Source: Terrabacter sp. 28 (lineage in GTDB: Bacteria > Actinomycetota > Actinomycetes > Actinomycetales > Dermatophilaceae). Taken from it: DNA of 64,000 nt. Location of the stretch: contig JYOE01000026.1 in NCBI GenBank assembly GCA_000955875.1, positions 1 to 64,000 on the forward strand. Direction: 5' to 3'. Every line of letters begins with the position of its first letter. Within the stretch, counting starts at the first letter, position 1. A program made the translations under genes and the position numbers. Under the pieces are notes generated by a model. The model made no database searches. It was not told the origin of the DNA and worked only from the letters and a program-made list of their open reading frames with translations. Below, piece by piece: positions 52,058-60,666 of the stretch.

Positions 52058-52930
52058 ATGAGACTCGGACGTTTCCTCATCACCCTCACCCCGACCCTGC
52101 TCGTCACCGCCGTCCTCGCCACGACGAGCAGCCCCTCCACGGCGACCGCCCTCGAGGCCACCGGCAACCCGCACCGTGCCACCGCCCAACCCCTCGAGCG
52201 GGCCCACGCCCACAACGACTACGAGCACGCGCGCCCGCTCGCCGATGCGCTGGACCACGGCTTCACCTCGGTCGAGGCCGACGTCTGGCTCGTCGACGGT
52301 GAGCTCTACCTCGGCCACGACGGCCCGGACCTGACCCGCACCCTCCGCAGCCACTACCTCGACCCGCTCGCGAAACGGTTCCGCGCCAACGGCGGGTCGA
52401 TCTACCCCGGCTGGAACGGCGAGCTGCGCCTGCTCATCGACGTCAAGTCGGACGGCAGCGCCACCTGGCCGGTGATCGAGCGCCAGCTGTCGGCGTACCC
52501 CGAGCTGGTGACCGCCTTCCGCCAGGGCCGGGTGCAGCACCGGGCCGTCACCGCCGTCGTCTCCGGCAACCGCGACCTGCCCGCCATGCAGGCCGCGACG
52601 ACGCGCTGGTCCTTCTACGACGGGCGTCTCAGCGACCTCGGCAAGGGCATCTCACCGACGCTCATGCCCCTCGTCAGCAACAACTGGTCGGCCGTCGGCT
52701 ACACGGGCGGGCCGTTCACCGAGGCCCATCGCGCCCTCCTCCGCGCCTACGTGACCCGAGCCCACGCGGAGGGCTACGAGATCCGCTTCTGGGCGACGCC
52801 TGACACCCCGGGCGCGACGCGCGACACGGTCTGGGCCGAGGAGCTCGCGGCCGACGTCGACGCCTACAACACCGACGACCTCGCAGGCCTCCGGTCCTGG
52901 CTGCTCACCCACGACCCGCAGGAGGGCTGA
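52058..52930 (+). CDS. Secreted phosphodiesterase-like protein (PI-PLC/GDPD fold)
   Basis: A 290-residue secreted protein. A Sec signal (MRLGRFLITLTPTLLVTAVLA) ends around TATALEA. The mature part opens with the catalytic pattern ERAHAHNDYEHARPLADALDHGFTSVEADVWLVDGELYLGHD, in which His, Glu, Asp and His correspond to the Ca2+/acid-base residues of phosphatidylinositol-specific phospholipase C or glycerophosphodiester phosphodiesterase. RLLIDVKSDG and YEIRFWATPDTP are further barrel strands. It probably cleaves a phosphodiester lipid head group outside the cell. Start ATG 52058; the ribosome binding site is weak. It may be transcribed from the region containing the LexA box. Confidence 0.82.
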   Translation: MRLGRFLITLTPTLLVTAVLATTSSPSTATALEATGNPHRATAQPLERAHAHNDYEHARPLADALDHGFTSVEADVWLVDGELYLGHDGPDLTRTLRSHYLDPLAKRFRANGGSIYPGWNGELRLLIDVKSDGSATWPVIERQLSAYPELVTAFRQGRVQHRAVTAVVSGNRDLPAMQAATTRWSFYDGRLSDLGKGISPTLMPLVSNNWSAVGYTGGPFTEAHRALLRAYVTRAHAEGYEIRFWATPDTPGATRDTVWAEELAADVDAYNTDDLAGLRSWLLTHDPQEG

Positions 52931-53252
52931 CCTGAGGCGCACGCCCGGCATACGGGGACGAAACGGGCGAACCTGAGTAATCGTGCTCAGGTTCGCCCGT
53001 GCGGCCCTCGGCAGAGTTGGGGACTGCGGGTCCGGTCCGCGAACGGAGGGGTGCAGGGGTCCTGTCCGCTCACGGATCGGGCCCGTTCCGCTGCCCACGC
53101 ACCCACCGAAGGCCCCCACGGCGCCAGCGCGTCCCGTTGCGTGCCCTGCGGGAATACGGGAGCGTCAGTGACGTTGGACCTGAGCTCGGCCGTCCGGCCC
53201 GGGCATGGACGCACCGGCGCACCCGCGACCGGCGCACGACAGAAGGAGCGTC
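52931..53252. other. Intergenic region with terminator
   Basis: A 322-base gap between the phosphodiesterase-like gene and the DUF4126 gene. It begins with a strong hairpin (52963-53000) and ends with AAGGAG before the DUF4126 start. In between I see no coding frame with normal composition and no RNA gene. Confidence 0.5.
52963..53000 (+). terminator. Terminator hairpin after phosphodiesterase-like gene
   Basis: A perfect 15-bp stem, ACGGGCGAACCTGAG with CTCAGGTTCGCCCGT, and an 8-base loop (taatcgtg), beginning 32 bases after the stop codon. Confidence 0.85.
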
Positions 53253-54020
53253 GTGGGCGCCGAGCTCATCCCCATGGCCTTCACCACCGGGTGGGGCAGC
53301 GGGGTCAACGCGTATGCCGTCGTGCTCGTCCTCGGACTGGCCGACAAGATCTTCAACCTCAGCCAGGTCCCGAACGCCCTGGCCCGCACCGACGTGCTCA
53401 TCGGCGCCGGCATCCTCTTCGCCGTCGAGATGCTCGCCGACAAGATCCCCTACGTCGACTCGGTCTGGGACTCGGTGCACACGGTCGTCAGACCCGCCGT
53501 GGGCGCCACCATCGGCTATCTCATCGGCCACGAGACGGCCGGGCTCGACGCGGCCATCGGGGCGGCCACCGGTGGCGTCACGGCGCTGATCTCGCACGGC
53601 ATCAAGGCCGGCCTGCGCGCCGCGGTCAACACCTCCCCCGAGCCGGCGAGCAACATCGTCGTCAGCACGACCGAGGACGTCACGGTCACGGGCGTCACCG
53701 CCCTCGCCATCGCGCACCCCTGGTGGGCCGCCACCATCGCGTTCGTGCTCCTCGCCCTCGGAGCCTTCCTCGTCTACAAGCTCGCGGGCCGCATCCGCCG
53801 CTACAAGCGGCGCTACGACGCCTGGGGCGAACGCTTGGGCGTCGCCCAACCGTCGGGCAGAGCCGTCGGAGCCGCCACCGACCCAGCCACCGACCCACCC
53901 ACCGACCCAGCCACCGACCCAGGTCCCGACCACGGTCGCCGTCGGGGATGGGGCCTCGGCCGCGCGGCCGACCCACGCCCCGAGCGCCCCGTCGACCGCC
54001 CGTTCGACCAGGAGACCTGA
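53253..54020 (+). CDS. DUF4126 domain membrane protein
   Basis: A 255-residue membrane protein. MAFTTGWGSGVNAYAVVLVLGLADKIFNLSQVPNALARTDVLIGAGILFAVEMLADKIPYVDSVWDSVHTVVRPAVGATIGYLIGHE is the DUF4126 core with several helices; AIAHPWWAATIAFVLLALGAFLVYKLAG is the last helix. The cytosolic tail contains tandem ATDPATDPPTDPATDPG repeats and a basic/proline stretch. The GTG at 53253 follows AAGGAG; an ATG at 53274 is a downstream alternative. Function unknown; DUF4126 proteins are widespread small membrane proteins. The PepSY gene follows on the same strand after 131 bases. Confidence 0.8.
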   Translation: MGAELIPMAFTTGWGSGVNAYAVVLVLGLADKIFNLSQVPNALARTDVLIGAGILFAVEMLADKIPYVDSVWDSVHTVVRPAVGATIGYLIGHETAGLDAAIGAATGGVTALISHGIKAGLRAAVNTSPEPASNIVVSTTEDVTVTGVTALAIAHPWWAATIAFVLLALGAFLVYKLAGRIRRYKRRYDAWGERLGVAQPSGRAVGAATDPATDPPTDPATDPGPDHGRRRGWGLGRAADPRPERPVDRPFDQET

Positions 54021-54151
54021 CCCGCGCTCGTCCCACAGCAGCGCACAGCGACTCACAGCACGCGCCCACGCCGGCGAGGGCGCCGGCACAGGCCCGGCTC
54101 CGACGGTGGACCCAGCTGGCACGAGGCCAGCCCATCGAAGGAGTGGAACGC

Positions 54152-54727
<576 letters not shown>

Positions 54728-54759
54728 CCGACCTCCACCGCCCCAACCGCCTCCACCGA

Positions 54760-54790
54760 GGACGGTCGACCTCACCGGGGTCGGCCGTCC
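54760..54790. terminator. Hairpin between PepSY gene and metF
   Basis: GGACGGTCGACC (54760-54771) pairs with GGTCGGCCGTCC (54779-54790), one T-G wobble, seven-base loop. It is placed between two convergent genes and may serve both. Confidence 0.65.
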
Positions 54791-54803
54791 CGCGGTGAGC
54801 GCC

Positions 54804-55712
54804 TCAGAGGTTGCCGAAGACCTCGAGCGTGGCCGACGAGCGGTTCATGGTGATGAAGTGGATGCCGGGGGCTCCCTCGTCGAGGAGCCGCTGGGACGAC
54901 TCTGTAGCGATGGCCAGCCCCTCGGCGCGCACCGCGTCCGCGTCGTCACCGTGCCGGTCGAGGCGGTCGGTGACGGCGGCCGGCATGGGCTGGCCGGCGA
55001 GCTGTGCCATGCGCACCACCTGGCGCGCGTTCGTGATCGGCATGATCGCCGGCACCACGGGCAGGTGCGAGCCGCGCCGCGCGAGCTCGTCGCGCAGCCG
55101 GAGGTAGTTGTCGACGTCGAAGACCATCTGGGTGATGGCGAACTGCGCCCCGGCCTGCTCCTTGCGCACGAGCGTCCGGGCGTCCTCCTCGACGCTGCGC
55201 GACTCGGGGTGGCCGTCGGGGAACGCCGCGACCCCCACGGTGAAGTCGCCCAGGCCCTTGACGAGCGAGACGAGCTCGTCGGCGTGGTCGAGGCCCTCGG
55301 GATGGGCGACCCACGGCTGGCCCAGGCCGCCCTGCGGGTCGCCGCGGAGGGCCAGGATGTTGCGGACCCCCGCGGCGGCATACGCCCCGACGATGCTGCG
55401 CAGCTCGGTGACGGAGTGACCCACGCAGGTCAGGTGCGCCATCGGCGTCAGCGAGGTCTCCTCGAGCACCCGCTGGGTGAGGCGCACCGTGCGCCCACGG
55501 GTGCTGCCGCCCGCGCCGTAGGTGATCGACACGAAGCTCGGCGAGAGCTTCTCGAGCCGGCGGATCGCGTCCCAGAGCTGCGCCTCGGCGGCGTCGTCCT
55601 TGGGCGGGAAGAACTCGAAGCTGAAGGTGGGCGTGTCGGCCTCGATCATCGCCGGGATGGACCGGGTGAACCGTTCTGCCCGTGCCATGGAGGATGCCGT
55701 GCCGTGTGCCAT
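54804..55712 (-). CDS. metF: Methylenetetrahydrofolate reductase
   Basis: A 302-residue FAD enzyme reducing 5,10-methylene-THF to 5-methyl-THF for methionine synthesis. Motifs: TPTFSFEFFPPKDDAAEAQLWDAI, SFVSITYGAGGSTRGRTVRLTQRVLEE, AHLTCVGHSVTELRSIVGAYAAAGVRNILALRGDPQGG and GAQFAITQMVFDVDNYLRLRDEL. The length is typical of bacterial MetF. The ATG at 55712 is seven bases from a TAAGGT box and no ribosome binding site fits, so a leaderless start is likely. A later in-frame ATG (MIEADTPTFSF) is the alternative start. It is divergent from the polyprenyl synthase gene, as in the mycobacterial Rv2172c-Rv2173 arrangement. Confidence 0.92.
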   Translation of the reverse strand: MAHGTASSMARAERFTRSIPAMIEADTPTFSFEFFPPKDDAAEAQLWDAIRRLEKLSPSFVSITYGAGGSTRGRTVRLTQRVLEETSLTPMAHLTCVGHSVTELRSIVGAYAAAGVRNILALRGDPQGGLGQPWVAHPEGLDHADELVSLVKGLGDFTVGVAAFPDGHPESRSVEEDARTLVRKEQAGAQFAITQMVFDVDNYLRLRDELARRGSHLPVVPAIMPITNARQVVRMAQLAGQPMPAAVTDRLDRHGDDADAVRAEGLAIATESSQRLLDEGAPGIHFITMNRSSATLEVFGNL

Positions 55713-55719
55713 GCCGCAC

Positions 55720-55725
55720 ACCTTA
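55720..55725 (-). promoter_or_regulatory. -10 box of metF, probably leaderless
   Basis: TAAGGT on the minus strand, seven bases before the ATG at 55712. It matches the spacing of the other probable leaderless promoters in the window. Confidence 0.5.
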
Positions 55726-55779
55726 GGCGGAGCGTGCCCGCGCTGCGTGGGCTGTTCACGCCGCGGCCGGCGCGCCGCG

Positions 55780-55785
55780 TAGGCT
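55780..55785 (+). promoter_or_regulatory. -10 box of polyprenyl synthase gene
   Basis: TAGGCT on the plus strand, 21 bases before the ATG at 55807. It would give a short leader of about 15 bases. If the internal GTG at 55819 is used instead, GGAGGA at 55809-55814 would be its ribosome binding site. Confidence 0.4.
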
Positions 55786-55806
55786 GACGACGATTCCCGC
55801 GACTCG

Positions 55807-56913
55807 ATGGAGGACCTCGTGCAGACCCCCACCGACCTCGACGCGCTGCGCCGTCGGGTCCAGCAGGCGATCGACGGGCAGATCGCCGGGGCCACCCAGT
55901 CGCTCGCCGCGATCGGTGAGGAGACGGCGCCGCTCGTGTCCGCCGTGTCGAACCTGCTCTCCGGGGGCAAGGGCCTGCGCGCCGGCTTCCTCTACTGGGG
56001 CTACCGCGCCGCTGGTGGCGACGACTCGGACGCCCTCGTGCGCCTCGCCGCGAGCATGGAGTTCTTCCAGGGTGCGGCGCTCCTCCACGACGACGTCATG
56101 GACCGCAGCGACACCCGACGAGGTATGCCGTCGGCGCACCGGGCCGTGGCCGGCCTGCACCAGGAGCGTGGTTGGGCGGGTGACGCGGACCGTTTCGGCG
56201 AGGGCACCGCCATCCTCGCCGGTGACCTGTGCCTCACGTGGTGCGACGAGCTGTACGCGACGTGCGGCCTCCCGGGCGACGAGCTCGTGCGCGGGCGTCG
56301 TCTCTTCGACCTGATGCGCACGCAGCTGATGGGTGGCCAGTTCCTCGACCTGCTCGAGTCGGCCCGCGGCTGGCACGGCCTCGACCTCGAGGAGAGGGTG
56401 GCCTCGGCGCGCAAGGTCATCCGTTTCAAGAGCGCGAAGTACACGATCGAGCACCCGCTGCTCATCGGGGCCCTCGTCGGGGGCGCCCCGCAGGAGTCCC
56501 TCGCCCCGCTGTCCGACTACGGCCTGGCCCTCGGCGAGGCGTTCCAGCTGCGCGACGACCTGCTCGGCGTGTTCGGCGACCCCGAGGCGACCGGAAAGCC
56601 CGCCGGGGACGACCTGCGCGAGGGCAAGCGGACGGTGCTCGTCGCGTACGCCCTCGACGCGGCGTCAGCCAGCGACCGGGCGACGGTGGAGTCGCTGCTC
56701 GGCCGCGACGACCTGGAGCTCGCCGGGGTGGAGGCGATCCGGGGCGTGCTCGTCGACACGGGGGCCGTCGACCGGGTCGAGGGCCTGATCACCGCGCTCG
56801 CCGACGACGCCCGCAAGGCGGTCGAGCGGGCTCGTGAGACCGGCCACTACGACTCGCCCGCGCTCGACGTGCTCGAGGCGCTCGTCGCGGTCTCGACGGC
56901 GCGGCACTCCTGA
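55807..56913 (+). CDS. Polyprenyl (geranylgeranyl-type) diphosphate synthase
   Basis: A 368-residue trans-prenyltransferase that extends allylic diphosphates with isopentenyl diphosphate. GGKGLRAGFLYWGYRAAGG binds IPP. The first Asp-rich motif is LLHDDVMDRSDTRRG (D95, D96, D99), preceded by MEFFQGAAL. The second is QLRDDLLGVFGDP (D250, D251). The residues before the first motif (EFFQ) are bulky, which often limits product length. By position next to metF it corresponds to mycobacterial idsA2. The product likely feeds carotenoid, menaquinone or lipid carrier synthesis. The ATG at 55807 is used here; the GTG at 55819 has a better ribosome binding site. Confidence 0.9.
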   Translation: MEDLVQTPTDLDALRRRVQQAIDGQIAGATQSLAAIGEETAPLVSAVSNLLSGGKGLRAGFLYWGYRAAGGDDSDALVRLAASMEFFQGAALLHDDVMDRSDTRRGMPSAHRAVAGLHQERGWAGDADRFGEGTAILAGDLCLTWCDELYATCGLPGDELVRGRRLFDLMRTQLMGGQFLDLLESARGWHGLDLEERVASARKVIRFKSAKYTIEHPLLIGALVGGAPQESLAPLSDYGLALGEAFQLRDDLLGVFGDPEATGKPAGDDLREGKRTVLVAYALDAASASDRATVESLLGRDDLELAGVEAIRGVLVDTGAVDRVEGLITALADDARKAVERARETGHYDSPALDVLEALVAVSTARHS

Positions 56914-56933
56914 CGCACCGCGTCCAAGGCCTG

Positions 56934-57335
56934 CTAGAAGGCGAGCTCCTGGGCCCGCCGGCGGATCTCGGTCTTGTGCCCTGCTCGGAGGGCGTCGATG
57001 GGTGCGCCCTCGACGGGCAGGGTCGCGTCGGGGGTGAAGAGCCACTCGATGATCTCGGTGTCGTCCATGCCGCCGTCGGCCAGCACGGTGAACGTCCCGC
57101 GCAGCTCGGGCCGGGGCCCGCTCTCGTCGACGAACTTGGCGGGGATCGCCGTCACCTTGCGCTCGCCGATGCGGGCGGCGAGCACCTCTCGGTCGGCCAT
57201 CATCTGGCGTACGCGCGACAGCGGCACGCCGAGCCGCTCGGCGGCGTCGGGCACGGTCAGCCACTCCCCGACCAACGTCTCGAGGTCGGTGTCGCCGGTG
57301 GTGGTCTCGTCGGGCTGCACGGGAGTGTCGCTCAC
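56934..57335 (-). CDS. Rv2175c-like DNA-binding protein
   Basis: A 133-residue protein. A variable acidic, Thr-rich N-terminus (TPVQPDETTTGDTDLETLVG) is followed by a winged-helix-like core: WLTVPDAAERLGVPLSRVRQMMADREVLAARIGERKVTAIPAKFVDESG, then GTFTVLADGGMDDTEIIEWLFTPDATL and a helix with GHKTEIRRRAQELAF. This matches the Rv2175c family, whose mycobacterial member is phosphorylated on an N-terminal Thr by kinase PknL and loses DNA binding. The Thr-rich N-terminus and a kinase gene 1.3 kb away fit that scheme. GTG start at 57335; an earlier in-frame ATG would add 16 residues. Confidence 0.88.
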   Translation of the reverse strand: MSDTPVQPDETTTGDTDLETLVGEWLTVPDAAERLGVPLSRVRQMMADREVLAARIGERKVTAIPAKFVDESGPRPELRGTFTVLADGGMDDTEIIEWLFTPDATLPVEGAPIDALRAGHKTEIRRRAQELAF

Positions 57336-57636
57336 GGGCACGAGTCTGCCACCCGTCAGGGTGAGGCGTGCACCCGCCGCCACCGCGCGCCTCGGAGCGT
57401 CCCGAAGGGCGTCCCTCGTCGTCCTGGTGGAGCTTCGGACGGGCGTGGGGCCATGAATTACACCGATGTATTTTTAGTTTAGTGCTCAAATGTGCGCTAT
57501 CGTCACAGACGCCACAGCAACCACAGATGCCACACTGGCCCCCTCTGGCCTGACGCGCCCACCCTTCCGACGCCCCTCCACGTCTTCTGCACCGTCTCCT
57601 GCACCAGAACCGGGCTCCAGGAAAGGACTCCACCTC
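57336..57636. other. Divergent regulatory region with AT-rich island
   Basis: A 301-base gap between the Rv2175c-like gene and the LysM gene. It has a marked AT-rich island (57454-57503, including ATTTTTAGTTTAGTG) in DNA that is otherwise very GC-rich. A -10-like TATCGT lies at 57498-57503. The region downstream forms a leader of about 125 bases. I see no structured riboswitch. Confidence 0.5.
57498..57503 (+). promoter_or_regulatory. Putative -10 box of LysM/transglycosylase gene
   Basis: TATCGT on the plus strand at the edge of the AT-rich island, with a weak TTAGTT -35 candidate 18 bases upstream. It would give a leader of about 125 bases before the ATG at 57637. Confidence 0.4.
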
Positions 57637-58599
57637 ATGCCCTTCGCCGACGTCGCCGCACTCGCCGTGCCCGCCCACGCGGTCGTGGCTCCCGTGGCCG
57701 CCACGCCCTGGAAGACCATCACGGTCCGGCCGGGCGACACGCTCTGGCACCTCGCCATCGCCAACCACACCAGCGTGCGTGCCATCGCCCAGAAGAACCG
57801 GCTCGCGCTCGGCGGCGCGCTGATCCACCCCGGGCAGAAGCTGCTCGTCCCGGGGAAGGCCTCCCCCGCAACCGCGCAGCCGCGGTCGACCGCCGGGTCC
57901 GGCACGCGTACGGCGACGGCGGTGCGCCCCTCGTCGCGCGACGCGGTCCACGTGGTCCGCGCCGGCGACACGGTGAGCGACATCGCCGTGAAGTACCGCG
58001 TGTCGCTGACCAAGCTGCTCGCGGCGAACAGGCTCCGCAGCAGCGCCCTCATCTTCGTCGGCCAGAGGATCGTCGTGCCCGGGGCCGTGTCGGCGTCGGC
58101 GCCGGCCACCCCGGCCCCCAAGGCCGCCGCACCGAAGGGCTACTCCGTGTCGGCCAAGACGGCCAAGGCCGTCGCCGCCAGCAAGGCCAGGCTCGCCGCG
58201 GCCAAGGTGCCCACCCGCACCGAGACGTCGGCGATCATCCGGGCGACGGCGGCACGCCACGGGGTCGACCCCAAGCTCGCCCTCGCGATCGGGTGGCTGG
58301 AGTCCGGCTGGCACCAGCGGGCCGTCTCCTACACGAACGCCGTCGGGGTCATGCAGATCATGCCGACGTCGCAGACCTGGGCCTCCGAGCTGGCCGGCCG
58401 GTCGCTGGACCGTTTCGACACCCGCGACAACATCACGTCCGGCGTGCTGATCATCCGGTCCCTGCAGGCCAGCGCGGACTCGCGCGAGCAGGCCATCGCC
58501 GGGTACTACCAGGGTCTCTACTCAGTGCGCCAGAAGGGCCTCTACGAGGACACCAAGCAGTACGTCGCCAGCGTCATGGCCATCTACGACCGCCTCTGA
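57637..58599 (+). CDS. LysM and lytic transglycosylase domain protein
   Basis: A 320-residue cell-wall protein. Two LysM peptidoglycan-binding modules (ITVRPGDTLWHLAIANHTSVRAIAQKNRL at about 29 and VHVVRAGDTVSDIAVKYRVSLTKLLAANRL at about 106) precede an SLT-type domain: ATAARHGVDPKLALAIGWLESGWHQRAVSYTNAVGVMQIMPTSQTW, with catalytic E222. It cuts the glycan strands of peptidoglycan. A clear Sec signal is missing: the N-terminus MPFADVAALAVPAHAVVAPVAA is only mildly hydrophobic. GAAAGGA lies about ten bases before the ATG. It immediately precedes the PASTA kinase, which senses similar cell-wall fragments. Confidence 0.88.
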   Translation: MPFADVAALAVPAHAVVAPVAATPWKTITVRPGDTLWHLAIANHTSVRAIAQKNRLALGGALIHPGQKLLVPGKASPATAQPRSTAGSGTRTATAVRPSSRDAVHVVRAGDTVSDIAVKYRVSLTKLLAANRLRSSALIFVGQRIVVPGAVSASAPATPAPKAAAPKGYSVSAKTAKAVAASKARLAAAKVPTRTETSAIIRATAARHGVDPKLALAIGWLESGWHQRAVSYTNAVGVMQIMPTSQTWASELAGRSLDRFDTRDNITSGVLIIRSLQASADSREQAIAGYYQGLYSVRQKGLYEDTKQYVASVMAIYDRL

Positions 58600-58647
58600 G
58601 CGGGCCGCCGTGCGGCTGGCCTGCACGGGATGCGCCTGATCTGCCCG

Positions 58648-58653
58648 TAAACT
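58648..58653 (+). promoter_or_regulatory. -10 box of kinase gene, probably leaderless
   Basis: TAAACT on the plus strand, seven bases before the GTG at 58661. No ribosome binding site is present, so transcription probably begins at the start codon. Confidence 0.5.
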
Positions 58654-58660
58654 TCGGTGC

Positions 58661-60658
58661 GTGACGTCCAGCGTGGCGGACGCCCTCGTCGGTCGGGTGA
58701 TCGACGGCCGGTACCGCATCCTCTCCCACCTCGCAGACGGAGGCATGGCCTCTGTCTACGTGGCGCTGGACGCACGGCTCGACCGGGAGGTCGCACTCAA
58801 GATCATGCGCCCGGGGCTCGCGGCCGACGACGTCTTCGTCGAGCGCTTCCGCGCCGAGGCCCGCTCCGCCGCGCGGCTGAGCCACCCCAACGTGGTGGCC
58901 GTCTTCGACCAGGGTCAGGACGACGACGAGGTCTTCCTCGCGATGGAGCTCGTCGAGGGCAAGACCCTGCGTGACGTCATCCACGAAGAGGCCCCGCTCA
59001 CCGCGCGCGAGGCCCTGGCCATCCTCGAGCCGATTTTGCTCGCGCTGCGCGCCGCGCACGCGGCGGGCATGATCCACCGCGACGTCAAGCCCGAGAACGT
59101 CATCGTCCGTCGCGACGGCGAGGTCAAGGTCGCCGACTTCGGGCTCGCCCGCGCGATCAGCAACCAGACCGCCACGAGCCAGACCGGCGTGCTGCTCGGC
59201 ACCGTCTCGTACCTCTCGCCCGAGCAGGTCGAGAGCGGCGTGGCCGATCCCCGCAGCGACGTGTACGCCGCCGGCCTGCTGCTCTTCGAGATGCTCACCG
59301 GGCGCAAGGCGGTCACGGGCACCACGCCCATCCAGATCGCCTACAACCACGTGCACGGGTCCATCCCCGCCCCCTCGTCGGTCGTGCCGACCGTCCCGGC
59401 CGACCTCGACGCCCTCGTCGCCCGGGCCACGGCCGTCGAGCCCGACGACCGCTTCGAGTCCTCAGCAGCGTTCGTGGCCGCCGTCCGCTCGGTGCGACGT
59501 GTCCTCTCCGCCGGCGAGCTCGACCGCCGCGGCCCCGCGGCCGGCGAGGGCGCCGGGCCCGCGACCTCCGTGCTACCCGCCCTGTCGACGACCAGCCGGC
59601 TGCCCGCCGGCAGCGGCCGGGCCCCCGCGGAGGGCGCTCCCGAACGCAGCCGCACCCGTCCCACCGACGTACGCCGCTCCGGCGCCGTCGGCCTCGGCGG
59701 CCTGCCCGTGCACGACGACCCCCCGGGCCTCGAGCACACGGCCGCGATGCCCATCGACCGACGCCCGCGTCGTCGCCGGCGGTGGCCGCTCTGGGCTGCC
59801 GTCGTCCTCCTCGTGGCCGGCGTCGGCTTCGGCGGGTGGTGGTTCACCGCCGGACCGGGCGGTTCGACGACGGTCCCGGCGGTCGTGGGCCAGCAGGTCG
59901 TCCGCGCCGAGGACGCGATGACCCAGGCATCCCTGCGCATGGACACCGTCGAACAGTTCTCCGAGACGAAGGCCAAGGGCGTCGTGCTCCGGGTCGAGCC
60001 GGCGCCCGGCAGCGAGCTCGGCAAGCAGTCCGTGGTTCGCGTCACGGTCTCCAAGGGCAAGGAGCGCTACGCGGTCCCCCAGCTCGTCGGCACGAAGGTC
60101 ACCGACTCCGGGCCCGCCCTCACCCCCGTCAACCTGCGCCTCGGGGCCACCCGCGAGGACTGGAGCGAGACCGTCCCCGAGGGCGTCGTCATCTCGCAGG
60201 AGCCTGCTGCGGGAGCGTCGGTGCGACGCAACGCGGAGGTGTCGGTCGTGGTCTCCAAGGGACGCGAGCCCATCAAGGTGCCGACGGTGAGCGGCGCCGG
60301 CTTCGACGCCGCATCGGCGGCGATCACGAAGGCGGGGCTCAAGGTCGCGCGCGCCGAGGACGTCAACAGCGACACCGTACCGGCGGGCCAGGTCGTCTCG
60401 CAGAAGCCCGCCAAGGGCACGCTGCACCGCGGCGACACGGTCACCGTCGTCGTGTCCAAAGGCCCGGTCATGGTGCCGGTGCCCAACGTCGTCGACCAGC
60501 AGGACACCGTCGCGGAGAAGGCCCTGACCGACCTCGGCTTCACGGTGCAGAAGCAGTACCCGTTCGGCGACCTCTTCGAGAAGAAGGTCCGCGCGCAGGA
60601 CGTCCCAGCCGGCACCCCCGTGCCCAAGGGCAGCACCATCACCCTCACGATCGTCTGA
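58661..60658 (+). CDS. PASTA-domain Ser/Thr protein kinase
   Basis: A 665-residue transmembrane Hanks-type kinase. Kinase domain at about 12-270: glycine loop LADGGMASVYVA, K47 in VALKIMRPG, HRDVKPENV (D141) and DFGLA (D159). A variable linker is followed by one membrane helix (375-395, WPLWAAVVLLVAGVGFGGWWF). Four extracellular PASTA domains follow, each starting with a V-P-x-V/L-x-G motif or similar (TVPAVVGQ, AVPQLVGT, KVPTVSGA, PVPNVVDQ). PASTA domains bind muropeptides or lipid II. By position it corresponds to mycobacterial PknL, which lacks PASTA domains. Its likely local substrate is the Rv2175c-like protein. Confidence 0.92.
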   Translation: MTSSVADALVGRVIDGRYRILSHLADGGMASVYVALDARLDREVALKIMRPGLAADDVFVERFRAEARSAARLSHPNVVAVFDQGQDDDEVFLAMELVEGKTLRDVIHEEAPLTAREALAILEPILLALRAAHAAGMIHRDVKPENVIVRRDGEVKVADFGLARAISNQTATSQTGVLLGTVSYLSPEQVESGVADPRSDVYAAGLLLFEMLTGRKAVTGTTPIQIAYNHVHGSIPAPSSVVPTVPADLDALVARATAVEPDDRFESSAAFVAAVRSVRRVLSAGELDRRGPAAGEGAGPATSVLPALSTTSRLPAGSGRAPAEGAPERSRTRPTDVRRSGAVGLGGLPVHDDPPGLEHTAAMPIDRRPRRRRRWPLWAAVVLLVAGVGFGGWWFTAGPGGSTTVPAVVGQQVVRAEDAMTQASLRMDTVEQFSETKAKGVVLRVEPAPGSELGKQSVVRVTVSKGKERYAVPQLVGTKVTDSGPALTPVNLRLGATREDWSETVPEGVVISQEPAAGASVRRNAEVSVVVSKGREPIKVPTVSGAGFDAASAAITKAGLKVARAEDVNSDTVPAGQVVSQKPAKGTLHRGDTVTVVVSKGPVMVPVPNVVDQQDTVAEKALTDLGFTVQKQYPFGDLFEKKVRAQDVPAGTPVPKGSTITLTIV

Positions 60659-60666
60659 CACCGCCC

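Noticed and set aside
53877..53930. CRISPR-like short repeats
   Set aside because: They are in-frame 12-base tandem repeats encoding TDPA-type units in DUF4126, without spacers. No CRISPR array is present.
57504..57636. c-di-AMP (ydaO-type) riboswitch in the leader of the LysM gene
   Set aside because: Such riboswitches precede cell-wall hydrolases in actinobacteria, but the leader lacks the conserved blocks and pairing I would expect.
59455..59475. tRNA-like TTCGAGTCC string
   Set aside because: It lies inside the kinase coding region and no cloverleaf can be built around it. No tRNA was found anywhere in the window.
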